11,026 nucleotides of DNA from Archaeoglobales archaeon. Lineage in GTDB: Archaea; Halobacteriota; Archaeoglobi; Archaeoglobales; Archaeoglobaceae. The stretch covers positions 1 through 11,026 of the forward strand of contig QMZF01000012.1 in the NCBI GenBank assembly GCA_003663055.1, written 5' to 3'. This document shows, one piece after another, positions 4,287 through 11,026 of this stretch; position 1 is the stretch's first letter; each line of letters starts with the position of its first letter. The notes under the pieces were generated by a model. It was not told the origin of the DNA. It did not search any database and saw only the letters and a program-made list of their open reading frames with translations. A program made the position numbers and the translations under genes.

Positions 4287-6187
4287 ACAAATCTAACGGT
4301 TTCGAGGTTGTGAGGAGCCCGGGTTTCGATGCGGTACGTTTTGTAGATGCTCGAAGCAAGTTCAACGCACTTGTTTTCGTCTCCATGCACGGTTATGACC
4401 TTCTCCGGTTTGAAGCTCAGAGCTCTAATGTAGTTAATCAGTTGCTTTCTGTCTGAATGGCCCGAGAAGCCGTCAACCGTTTCTACTCTCATGTTTACGT
4501 TGACCACCTCCCTCTTCCCGTTGCTCGGGAAGGGTATTTCCCTCCAGCCTTTCTGCACTCTCCTTCCGAGCGTTCCTTCAGCCTGATAGCCGACGAATAC
4601 GAGGGTGTTCCTCTCATCTTCTGCCAGCCTTCTGAAGTACTCCATAACCGGCCCGCCGTTTAGCATGCCCGACGTTGCGAGGATTATCGAGGGAGATGGA
4701 TCATCGATCACTTCCTGCCTCTTCGATGGAGAATCCACTTTGACGAAGCTCTCGCTTATGAACGGGTTTATGCCGTGATGGAATATCAAGTCCCTAAGCG
4801 AGGCGTTGAGGTATTCTGGATAAGCGGTATGGATGGCTGTAGCTTCGTATATCATGCCGTCGAGGTAAACCGTAACCTCTTCGAGCTTCTTGTTTCTTAT
4901 TGCCTCTTCAAGGGCTATCATTACCTCTTGGCTTCTTCCAACCGCAAATGTGGGGATTAGAACCTTCCCTCCCTTCTTCAGCGTGTCGTTTATTATGGCT
5001 ATAAGTTTCTCCTCGGCCTCCCTCCTCGTTGGCTGGAGGTCGTTGCTACCGCCGTAAGTAGCTTCCATTATCAGGGCTTCGAGGCGCGGAAAATTCGTTT
5101 CGGCTCTATCAAACAGCCTGGTCCTTTCAAATTTGAAATCTCCAGTGAATGCTATGTTGTACAAACCCTCGCCTATGTGGAAGTGGGCTATTGCAGAGCC
5201 AAGGATGTGGCCGGCATTGTAAAACGTAAGCCTGACGTCAGGGCTTATGTCCGTAACAACTCCGTAGTCAAGGGTTATCGTGTGTTTAAGGGCTTCGCGT
5301 ATGTAAGAGGATTCGTAGGGCGTAACGGTTCCTTCGCGTGAAGTCACTTCAATGAAGTCGAGCTGTAAAAGCACCATCAGGTCTCTTGTCGGTGGTGTGA
5401 GGTATATCGGCCCCTTGTAGCCGTATTTATAGAGTATTGGAACCAGTCCGCAATGATCGAGGTGTGCATGCGTAATAACGACAGCATCGATGCTGTCGAG
5501 GGGTTGAACTTCCGGCACGTAGAGGTATGGGGAGTGCTGGATGTTGCTTACGTTAACGCCGCAGTCAACGAGTATCTTACTTTCAGGAGTTTGAAGCAGG
5601 TAGCAGCTCCTTCCTACTTCCCTCGACCCCCCAAGGAAGGTTACTCTAACCCACTTCTCCTCATATAGCGTTCCCCTGTGTATTCTTTCCCCTATTCTCC
5701 GCAGAATTTCCTTCCTCTCATCCTTTACCCCTAGGAGATACTGCCTGATGTTGTCAACGGTCTTCGACTTGATGGGCGGAGTTCTCATCACCTTCGGACT
5801 CCAGCCCACCGCTTTCATTATCTCTCGTAGCGTTGCACCCTGCTTGCCTATTACAACTCCAGGCTTTTCAGCCTCTATTATCACCTCTCCGTTCTCTTCA
5901 TCGAAGAAGAAGCTGGTAATTTGGGCATCTTCCGGCACTATCTGCCTTATAATTTCCTTAGCCTCTTCGGGCGGCTTGAGACTCTTTGGATCTGGCCTAA
6001 TGAGTATTCTCTTCCTTAAGTCCTTGGCGAGCTTCTTGACTATGTCTCCACTCTCTGCAAGTTCCTGCGGGTTTTCTACGTAGATGACGAGCAATGGCCC
6101 TTCAAAATCTATGTTTTTTACGCGGATTTCCCTTGGAATCGTCCTTAACACTTTTTCTTTCAGCTCTCTAAGCCTATCACTTGCCAT
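4283..6187 (-). CDS. aCPSF1 / FttA, KH and beta-CASP ribonuclease and transcription termination factor
   Basis: This 634-residue, full-length member of the archaeal CPSF73-like family has an N-terminal KH region (about 1-145) with GxxG loop GKQG at 114-117. A metallo-beta-lactamase core follows with the zinc motif HAHLDH at 240-245, GHILGS with His327, and FTGD ending at Asp350. A beta-CASP insertion comes next, then SGHSDR (His577) and VHGDEN (His601) near the C-terminus. It cuts nascent RNA at U-rich 3' ends, and in archaea it ends transcription and defines 3' ends genome-wide. All zinc ligands I can place are present. The ATG at 6187 gives the normal family N-terminus. It lies 16 nt behind psmB and overlaps mobB by 4 nt. 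The psmB-aCPSF1 pairing is, from memory, widespread in Euryarchaeota. Confidence 0.95.
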   Translation of the reverse strand: MASDRLRELKEKVLRTIPREIRVKNIDFEGPLLVIYVENPQELAESGDIVKKLAKDLRKRILIRPDPKSLKPPEEAKEIIRQIVPEDAQITSFFFDEENGEVIIEAEKPGVVIGKQGATLREIMKAVGWSPKVMRTPPIKSKTVDNIRQYLLGVKDERKEILRRIGERIHRGTLYEEKWVRVTFLGGSREVGRSCYLLQTPESKILVDCGVNVSNIQHSPYLYVPEVQPLDSIDAVVITHAHLDHCGLVPILYKYGYKGPIYLTPPTRDLMVLLQLDFIEVTSREGTVTPYESSYIREALKHTITLDYGVVTDISPDVRLTFYNAGHILGSAIAHFHIGEGLYNIAFTGDFKFERTRLFDRAETNFPRLEALIMEATYGGSNDLQPTRREAEEKLIAIINDTLKKGGKVLIPTFAVGRSQEVMIALEEAIRNKKLEEVTVYLDGMIYEATAIHTAYPEYLNASLRDLIFHHGINPFISESFVKVDSPSKRQEVIDDPSPSIILATSGMLNGGPVMEYFRRLAEDERNTLVFVGYQAEGTLGRRVQKGWREIPFPSNGKREVVNVNMRVETVDGFSGHSDRKQLINYIRALSFKPEKVITVHGDENKCVELASSIYKTYRIETRAPHNLETVRFV

Positions 6188-6203
6188 GGGCTTTTCAACT
6201 ATT

Positions 6204-6851
6204 TTATTTTCTTGAAAACTTCTTCAGAATCTCATCTATCTCTTCAGATTCGAGCTGCACGTATTCACCTTCGGTTATTTTTACAGCATCTATCCCATCG
6301 CCTGAAGCGGAGTCCCTCTTCATCGCAGAAAATACGGCCCTTATGGCAAGTTCCAAGCCCTCAGCAGTCGTTATGTCCGGGCTGTACCTGTCTTCAAGAA
6401 CTCCGTATGCAGTCATACTTCCCGAGCCCGTCGCTACAACTTCCTTCTCCTCTATTGCACCGCCTATCGGGTCAATTGAGTAGATACTGGCTCCTCTGCT
6501 GTCAACACCGCCTATTAAGAGCTGGACGAAGTACGGAAAGTATCTAACGGAATTCAAGATGTTCGAAAGCATGGTTGCTATTGCCTTAACCGTTGGTTTT
6601 TCTTCCTTTCTTATCTCATATAGGTTCGCTTCCACTGTGATAAGCCTTGCAAGAAACTGCGCATCTCCAACACTACCGGCTGTGGTCATCGCAACCCTGT
6701 CAGCGACGCGATAGATCTTCTTTGCTCTTTTGCTAGCTATGTAGTTGCCTATCGTAGCCCTTTTTTCCGTTGCAAGCACCACTCCGTCCTTGCAAATCAA
6801 ACCAACAGTTGTGGTTCCTTTAAATACCATATCCTGTACGTCCTGCATCAT
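6204..6851 (-). CDS. psmB: Proteasome subunit beta (catalytic)
   Basis: This 215-residue beta subunit of the 20S proteasome carries a short propeptide (residues 1-12, ending FKG) that is cut to expose the nucleophile Thr13 (Thr1 of the mature chain: TTTVGL). ATEKR supplies Glu17 and KKIY the Lys33 of the mature numbering. GSGS and [12 protein letters not shown] are the conserved active-site and ring-contact elements, so the enzyme should be active. It forms the two inner heptameric rings and degrades unfolded proteins fed in by PAN or Cdc48-type ATPases. The start at 6851 has GTGA 6 nt upstream; the next codon is also ATG. The protein closely resembles the structurally solved Archaeoglobus fulgidus beta subunit, which supports the taxonomic guess. 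Confidence 0.97.
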   Translation of the reverse strand: MMQDVQDMVFKGTTTVGLICKDGVVLATEKRATIGNYIASKRAKKIYRVADRVAMTTAGSVGDAQFLARLITVEANLYEIRKEEKPTVKAIATMLSNILNSVRYFPYFVQLLIGGVDSRGASIYSIDPIGGAIEEKEVVATGSGSMTAYGVLEDRYSPDITTAEGLELAIRAVFSAMKRDSASGDGIDAVKITEGEYVQLESEEIDEILKKFSRK

Positions 6852-6899
6852 ATTCTTTCACTTCTCAGTTATTTTTGATTCTAGGCTTTCTGACTTGAG

Positions 6900-6922
6900 G
6901 CCTTAAAAAAGCCACTTAAGGC
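6900..6922 (-). promoter_or_regulatory. Inverted repeat upstream of psmB
   Basis: GCCTTAA (6900-6906) and TTAAGGC (6916-6922) form a perfect 7-bp inverted repeat with a 9-nt loop. It lies at the predicted transcription start of psmB, so it could be an operator or a 5' stem-loop. Confidence 0.35.
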
Positions 6923-6936
6923 TAGCGTAACTCTTT

Positions 6937-7044
6937 CTAACAATTTTTAAACTTTTCGCTCTCTCGCATTTGGGCTTCCTTGAAAGGTTCTCGGTATTTT
7001 GTTAGCTGTTGATGCCTTTCTCGGTTGCGAGGCATACCTCCCAT
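6937..7044 (-). CDS. Possible small basic protein (35 aa)
   Basis: An open frame from ATG 7044 reads MGGMPRNRERHQQLTKYREP then FKEAQMRESEKFKNC and stops at TAG 6939-6937. It has what a real archaeal gene needs: GAGGTAG (7051-7057) 6 nt before the ATG and a good TATA box at 7095-7103 that predicts a leader of about 29 nt. The peptide is hydrophilic, basic (9 Lys/Arg against 5 Glu) and probably helical. I recognise no family. Its end overlaps the proposed psmB TATA box, so it may instead be part of a long psmB leader, or chance. Confidence 0.35.
   Translation of the reverse strand: MGGMPRNRERHQQLTKYREPFKEAQMRESEKFKNC
6941..6953 (-). promoter_or_regulatory. Proposed psmB promoter (BRE/TATA)
   Basis: On the minus strand CGAAAAG is followed by TTTAAAAATTG, a BRE-like purine run and TATA box. 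Transcription would start near 6920, leaving a leader of about 70 nt for the psmB-aCPSF1-mobB operon. Confidence 0.45.
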
Positions 7045-7094
7045 TTCTTCCTACCTCTTCTATTAGCCCCCGTTCCAGCATTCGATATACTCAT

Positions 7095-7103
7095 TATTTA
7101 TAT
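7095..7103 (-). promoter_or_regulatory. TATA box for the small ORF or an upstream psmB start
   Basis: The minus strand reads ATATAAATA, a near-consensus archaeal TATA element, about 51-59 nt before the ATG at 7044. The expected start is near 7073. Confidence 0.4.
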
Positions 7104-7176
7104 TCTAAATAATTAATGAAAAACAAAATTAAAGTTTACATTTTTATTCTATTGGACAAAGCGAGGCACAGCAAAG

Positions 7177-7185
7177 CATAAATAT
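7177..7185 (+). promoter_or_regulatory. TATA box of the ADH synthase gene
   Basis: CATAAATAT predicts a start near 7207 and a leader of about 29 nt that includes the Shine-Dalgarno site AAGGTGA at 7225-7231. Confidence 0.5.
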
Positions 7186-7224
7186 TTGATAGTTTGTCAC
7201 TTAGACTCAAAGTTTCAAAATGTC

Positions 7225-7231
7225 AAGGTGA
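7225..7231 (+). promoter_or_regulatory. Shine-Dalgarno site that fixes the ADH synthase start
   Basis: AAGGTGA ends 4 nt before ATG 7236. This, and a family-like N-terminus ([13 protein letters not shown]), favours 7236 over the in-frame TTG at 7194. Confidence 0.75.
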
Positions 7232-7235
7232 AAGT

Positions 7236-8036
7236 ATGAGCGAGATCGGGAAGAGGATAAGGTTGGAGAGAATAATAGACAGAAACAGTGGAAATACAGT
7301 AATAGTCCCGATGGACCACGGACTGTCCATGGGCCCCATAGAGGGGATCGTAGACATGCCCAAAACCATAAACGCAGTTGCCGAGGGTGGAGCGAACGCT
7401 GTTGTAATACATAAGGGAATCGTACCCTTTGGTCATAGAGGATACGGAAAAGATGTCGGGCTGATAGTACATCTAAGTGGTTCAACATCGCTCAGCCCCG
7501 ATCCGAACGAAAAGGTGCTCGTTTGCAGCGTTGAGGAGGCGATAAAGCTTGGGGCTGATGCTGTAAGCGTACACATAAACATAGGGAGTAAAACCGAGGC
7601 GGAGCAGCTCGCTAAACTTGGAGAAGTGAGCAGAGCATGTAAGGAGTGGGGAATGCCTCTACTTGCTATGATGTACCCGAGGGGCGACGGAATAAATCAG
7701 TTCGATGAAAAAGCAGTTTCGCTGGCAGCGAGAGCCGGAGCTGAGCTCGGTGCAGACATAGTTAAAACGAACTTCACTGGCAGCGTCGACTCGTTCAAGC
7801 GGGTTACCGCAGGCTGTCCTGTGCCTGTTGTGGTTGCCGGCGGGCCAAAGATGAAGAGCGAAGAAGATATACTGAAAATGGTCGAGATGGCGATGGAGGG
7901 AGGAGCAAGGGGTGTAGCAATAGGCAGAAACATATTCCAGGCCAACGATCCAACGAGGATGACGAAGGCCATTGCGATGATAGTCCACGAAAATGTCAGC
8001 GCAAGGGAGGCTTTGGAGTTTCTGAGAAGTGAATGA
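7236..8036 (+). CDS. 2-amino-3,7-dideoxy-D-threo-hept-6-ulosonate (ADH) synthase / class I aldolase-like
   Basis: This 266-residue TIM-barrel enzyme of the archaeal DeoC/FbaB aldolase family has [11 protein letters not shown] at 24-34 with the catalytic Asp27, MMYPRG with Tyr147, VKTNFTG with the Schiff-base Lys177, and phosphate-binding AGGPK and GVAIGRN. These match the Asp, Tyr and Lys of the characterised Methanocaldococcus MJ0400 enzyme at a constant offset of about 6-7 residues. ADH synthase joins 6-deoxy-5-ketofructose phosphate with aspartate semialdehyde, opening the DAHP-independent archaeal shikimate route. Close relatives are fructose-bisphosphate aldolases and the two are often misnamed; the early-step partner (3-dehydroquinate synthase II) is not in the window. 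It stands alone with its own promoter and terminator. Confidence 0.88.
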   Translation: MSEIGKRIRLERIIDRNSGNTVIVPMDHGLSMGPIEGIVDMPKTINAVAEGGANAVVIHKGIVPFGHRGYGKDVGLIVHLSGSTSLSPDPNEKVLVCSVEEAIKLGADAVSVHINIGSKTEAEQLAKLGEVSRACKEWGMPLLAMMYPRGDGINQFDEKAVSLAARAGAELGADIVKTNFTGSVDSFKRVTAGCPVPVVVAGGPKMKSEEDILKMVEMAMEGGARGVAIGRNIFQANDPTRMTKAIAMIVHENVSAREALEFLRSE

Positions 8037-8051
8037 CTTAAACTCCTTAAA

Positions 8052-8073
8052 TTTTTTTCAAACCAATTTTTTT
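8052..8073 (+). terminator. Twin T7 tracts downstream of the ADH synthase gene
   Basis: Two runs of seven T (8052-8058 and 8067-8073) lie 15-37 nt after the stop codon with no hairpin. Archaeal RNA polymerase, with or without FttA, stops at such U tracts. Confidence 0.6.
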
Positions 8074-8162
8074 AGTTACAGCTCACTACAACTCAGCAGA
8101 CTCCCAAGAATAGTTTTGCAACGAATAAATCGGGCAAATCGATAACCAAAGACTCAAAACCA

Positions 8163-8170
8163 TTTTATAC
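8163..8170 (+). promoter_or_regulatory. TATA box of the purSLQ operon
   Basis: TTTTATAC is centred about 25 nt before the purS ATG at 8191, so the transcript is likely leaderless or nearly so; no Shine-Dalgarno precedes purS. Confidence 0.5.
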
Positions 8171-8190
8171 CACGCAGATTACTTGTAGCC

Positions 8191-8433
8191 ATGATAGCCG
8201 ACGTTTACATAGAGCTTAAAGAGGGTGTGGCGGATCCCGAAGGAGAAGCTACGAAAAAGGCTTTGCGTTTGCTCGGTTTTAAAAACGTAAAATCCGTCTC
8301 CTCGAGAAAGGTTTTCAGAATAGAGATCGATGCAAGGAGTAGAGAGGAAGCCGAGAGGGAAATAAGGCAAATGTGCGAAAAACTCCTCGTTAACCCTGTT
8401 ATTCAAAATTACAGCATAAGGTGGGTGGAGTAA
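8191..8433 (+). CDS. purS: PurS subunit of phosphoribosylformylglycinamidine (FGAM) synthase
   Basis: At 80 residues it is the normal PurS size. It starts [20 protein letters not shown], with the typical conserved D-P-x-G, then [15 protein letters not shown] and a closing [12 protein letters not shown] (N-P-V-I-x-x-Y) that mark the family. PurS dimers bridge PurL and PurQ and help pass ammonia to the PurL active site in the fourth step of purine synthesis. The purS stop TAA shares its last base with the purL ATG (TAATG), so the two are coupled. Confidence 0.95.
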   Translation: MIADVYIELKEGVADPEGEATKKALRLLGFKNVKSVSSRKVFRIEIDARSREEAEREIRQMCEKLLVNPVIQNYSIRWVE

Positions 8434-10739
8434 TGCTCTACCGCAGAGCAAACACGCCTTTTGAGCTTTATGAGATTAACGTACTAGAGGCGAGCGACGA
8501 AGAGCTTGTCAAGATCAGCGAAGAATTAGGCCTAGCGCTAAACCTAGATGAAATGAAGAAAATAAAGGCCTACTTCTCCAAAAAAGGTAGAAATCCGTAT
8601 GACATAGAACTGCAATCCATCGCCCAGGCTTGGAGTGAGCACTGCTGTTACAAAAGCTCGAAGTGCTACCTTAAGCAGTTTTTATTCGATGTAGATGCAG
8701 AGTACGTAATTTCTGCCATAAAAGAAGACGCTGGGGTTGTTGAGTTCGATGAAGAGTACGCATACGTTGTAGCTCTTGAATCCCACAATCATCCTTCAGC
8801 AATAGAACCCTACGGTGGAGCAGCAACCGGCATAGGCGGAATTCTTCGCGATGTTCTGTGCATGGGTGCTCAGCCCGTAGCCCTTGTAGACCCCCTCTTC
8901 TTTGGAAGACCCGATACAGCTAGCAACGAAATACCCAAGGGAACTAAACACCCCCTTTACCTTCTCTCCGGAGTTGTGGCTGGCATAAGGGATTACGGCA
9001 ATAGAGTCGGCATACCCACAATTGCGGGAATGGTTTTCTTCGATGACGCATACCTAACGAACTGCTTGGTTAACGTCGGATGCATAGGTATTGCAAGGAA
9101 GGACAGAATAATTCACAGCAAGGTTGGCGGAGCGGGAGACCTCTTCGTTCTTGTCGGGGGCGCAACAGGCAGAGACGGCATACACGGAGTTACCTTCGCT
9201 TCTGCTGAGCTTGAGGAGGAGAGCGAGGAGAAAGCTAGGAGTGCAGTACAGCTAGGAAATCCGATTATGAAGGAGCCCCTCATTCACGCATGCCTCGAAG
9301 TTGTGGAAAAAGGGCTGCTTACAGGCATGAAAGACCTTGGTGGAGGGGGCTTAAGCTGCGTTGTTGGTGAGATGAGCTTGGCTGCTGGATGCGGGGCTGA
9401 AGTTTGGCTTGAGAAGGTGCCGCTGAAAGAGAAGGACATGGCTCCATGGGAAATCTGGATTTCTGAAAGCCAAGAAAGGATGATGCTAACCGTTAAGCCG
9501 CAGCACGTTGATGAAGTGCTGTACATCTTCCAGAAGTGGGACGTGCCGGCAGTAGTGGTTGGAAGGGCAACCGACGATAAAATCCTCAGAATATACTACC
9601 ACGGTTACAAGATCTACGAAATGGACATAGAATTTGTTGTCTCAGCTGTTGAATACTGCAGGCCGTACGTGATAAAAGAGGTGGAAGCTATTGACAACGT
9701 TAATGAAGCGGACTTGGAGAGAACACTGCTCTCAATGCTCTCCCATTATAATATAGCGAGCAGAGAGTGGATAATCAGGCAGTACGATCACGAAGTTAGA
9801 GCCTCAACGATTGTAAAACCTCTCCAGGGAAGGATTAACAGAGAAGGGCATGGAGACGCTGCAATTGTAAAACCAACCGAATCCTGGAGGGGCATCGCTG
9901 TAACAGCCGATGTCAACCCATGGATGACCGCAATAGATGCGTACTGGGGAACAGCCTCAGCCTTCGATGAAATGGTGAGAAACCTCATTGCAGTTAATGC
10001 AACCCCCCACAGCTTTGCCGACTGCTTGAACTTTGGAAATCCGGAAAAACCAGAAAGAATGGGAGGATTCGTTGAGAGTGTAAGAGCTTTGGGCTGGATG
10101 GCCAGGAACTTCGGCTTGCCGTGTGTAAGCGGTAATGTTAGCTTTTACAACGAAACGCCCCATATGAGTGTTCCTCCAACTCCAACGCTGATGGGTATTG
10201 GAATTGTAGAAGACGTTAGAGATGCAGTAACCGCAGACTTCAAGCGTAGCGGGAACGGAATAGTTCTCGTCGGCGAAACTTCGAAGGAGTTTGGTGGCAG
10301 TCTTTACTGCAAGATTACGGGTATGAAGAGCACGGTAGTTCCAAAGACTTCTCCAGACAGGCTAAAGAGGTACAGCAACGCTATGCTTGAGGCTTTCAAG
10401 AACTTCAAAGTTTATTCGTGCCACGATGTTGCGGAGGGCGGTATTGCGGTTGCGATTGCTGAGATGTGCATAGCCTCTGGCATTGGGTGCGGCGTTGATA
10501 TTAGTTGCGTTAACGGCAAAGCGTACATAGCGTTATTCTCAGAATCCAACACGAGGTGGGTTCTTGAAGTAAAGGATGCCAGAGAGGTAGTTGAATTCTT
10601 CAACGAAAAAGGATTGAAGGCATACCATCTTGGCTATACCGGTGGAGATGCTTTTGAGGTGGAAAAAGCCTTCAGCTTATCCATTGAGGAACTCGACAAA
10701 GCCTGGAGAAATGGATTAACGAGATTTACGGGGTGGTAG
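8433..10739 (+). CDS. purL: FGAM synthase subunit PurL (small form)
   Basis: This 768-residue protein is the usual length for the small, PurS-dependent PurL. It makes FGAM from FGAR, ATP and ammonia supplied by PurQ. The N-terminal part has AWSEHC with the conserved His near residue 70, then [11 protein letters not shown] and GGAATGIGG of the ATP/FGAR site near 116-136. [22 protein letters not shown] and a late [16 protein letters not shown] are the PurM-like repeat motifs. I start it at ATG 8433, which overlaps the purS stop by one base and has AGGTGG and GGAG just upstream, rather than at GTG 8421. The frame is intact. purQ follows 1 nt after the stop. Confidence 0.96.
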   Translation: MLYRRANTPFELYEINVLEASDEELVKISEELGLALNLDEMKKIKAYFSKKGRNPYDIELQSIAQAWSEHCCYKSSKCYLKQFLFDVDAEYVISAIKEDAGVVEFDEEYAYVVALESHNHPSAIEPYGGAATGIGGILRDVLCMGAQPVALVDPLFFGRPDTASNEIPKGTKHPLYLLSGVVAGIRDYGNRVGIPTIAGMVFFDDAYLTNCLVNVGCIGIARKDRIIHSKVGGAGDLFVLVGGATGRDGIHGVTFASAELEEESEEKARSAVQLGNPIMKEPLIHACLEVVEKGLLTGMKDLGGGGLSCVVGEMSLAAGCGAEVWLEKVPLKEKDMAPWEIWISESQERMMLTVKPQHVDEVLYIFQKWDVPAVVVGRATDDKILRIYYHGYKIYEMDIEFVVSAVEYCRPYVIKEVEAIDNVNEADLERTLLSMLSHYNIASREWIIRQYDHEVRASTIVKPLQGRINREGHGDAAIVKPTESWRGIAVTADVNPWMTAIDAYWGTASAFDEMVRNLIAVNATPHSFADCLNFGNPEKPERMGGFVESVRALGWMARNFGLPCVSGNVSFYNETPHMSVPPTPTLMGIGIVEDVRDAVTADFKRSGNGIVLVGETSKEFGGSLYCKITGMKSTVVPKTSPDRLKRYSNAMLEAFKNFKVYSCHDVAEGGIAVAIAEMCIASGIGCGVDISCVNGKAYIALFSESNTRWVLEVKDAREVVEFFNEKGLKAYHLGYTGGDAFEVEKAFSLSIEELDKAWRNGLTRFTGW

Positions 10740-10740
10740 T

Positions 10741-11026
10741 TTGGATAGGAGTGAAATAAGGGTTGCTGTTTTGAGAATTGAGGGAACGAACTGCGAGGAT
10801 GAAACAGTAAAAGCATTTAGAGAGCTGGGAGTTTTTTGCGAAGCTGTCCACCTCAAGCAGTTCTACAGCGACATGATAAGAGATGAAGAGCAGAGAACGC
10901 TAGCCGACTACAATTGCCTTGTCTTTCCCGGTGGTTTTTCAGCTTGCGATTACGTGAGGGCTGGAGCAATTTTTACTGCAAGACTCAAAAGCGCGCTCCG
11001 TAAGGATCTTGAGGAATTTATAAAAC
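10741..11026 (+). CDS. purQ: FGAM synthase glutaminase subunit PurQ (partial, N-terminus)
   Basis: Only about 95 codons are in the window. Translation from TTG 10741 gives (M)DRSEIRVAVLRIEGTNCEDE, then LVFPGGFSACDYVRAGAIFT, the PurQ PGGFS...GDY.R.GAI pattern of the class I glutamine amidotransferase fold. The nucleophile Cys (in a G-V-C-N-G motif) lies beyond the right edge. The usual Gly before DY in this loop is Cys here. The TTG start has GGTGG about 5 nt upstream, overlapping the end of purL, and there is no earlier ATG, so the three genes form one tight operon. Confidence 0.92.
   Translation, partial: MDRSEIRVAVLRIEGTNCEDETVKAFRELGVFCEAVHLKQFYSDMIRDEEQRTLADYNCLVFPGGFSACDYVRAGAIFTARLKSALRKDLEEFIK

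Noticed and set aside
7012..7035. Stem-loop CTCG-GTTG-CGAG flanked by ATGC/GCAT, considered as a small RNA
   Set aside because: The stem is short with a 4-nt asymmetric bulge, no C/D or H/ACA boxes are seen, and it lies inside the candidate small ORF.
7194..7235. Longer N-terminus for the ADH synthase from TTG 7194
   Set aside because: It lacks a Shine-Dalgarno, would start before the predicted transcription start, and adds residues unlike the family; ATG 7236 has AAGGTGA in place.
8421..8432. GTG start for purL four codons upstream
   Set aside because: ATG 8433 overlaps the purS stop in the usual TAATG arrangement and has better-placed purine-rich sequence.
9284..10163. Several minus-strand frames within purL
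   Set aside because: All lie antisense to conserved purL motifs and have shadow-like composition.

Overview
The window looks like a hyperthermophilic euryarchaeon, most likely a member of the Archaeoglobales. Support comes from a beta proteasome subunit with an archaeal propeptide, a KH/beta-CASP aCPSF1 (FttA) nuclease, an archaeal-type ADH synthase, separate purS/purL/purQ genes, TATA/BRE-type promoters (several placed for leaderless mRNAs), and a cluster of VapBC and MNT/HEPN modules. The species cannot be fixed from the sequence alone.

The window has two parts. Positions 1 to about 3707 are a decayed, AT-richer accessory island. It ends exactly at the 3' end of a tRNA-Thr(CGT) gene on the minus strand. 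Next to the tRNA, on the same strand, lies a frameshifted and truncated tyrosine recombinase (integrase) remnant, so the island looks like a fossil element that entered at the tRNA 3' end. Inside it, three toxin-antitoxin-like modules alternate with broken C-terminal pieces of one large membrane protein family: tail A (1-316), DUF104 antitoxin plus broken PIN toxin (345-967), tail B (977-1178), MNT/HEPN pair (1339-2065), a faint tail C (about 2097-2170), an unidentified broken ORF (about 2170-2344), and an intact VapBC pair (2387-2996). Tails A and B are about 90% identical over 95-98 bp, and their differences fall mostly at third codon positions.

Positions 3708-11026 are compact core genome. 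On the minus strand, psmB, aCPSF1/FttA and mobB form an apparent operon (16-nt gap, then a 4-nt ATGA overlap), followed by the tRNA. A possible 35-codon gene with its own TATA box and Shine-Dalgarno site lies upstream of psmB. On the plus strand there is an ADH synthase/class I aldolase-like gene of the archaeal aromatic amino acid route, followed by twin T7 tracts. Then comes purS-purL-purQ, encoding the FGAM synthase complex of purine synthesis; purQ runs off the window end.

The core genes cover protein turnover, transcription termination, molybdenum or tungsten cofactor maturation, aromatic precursor synthesis and purine synthesis. The left third records insertion, duplication and decay beside a tRNA.
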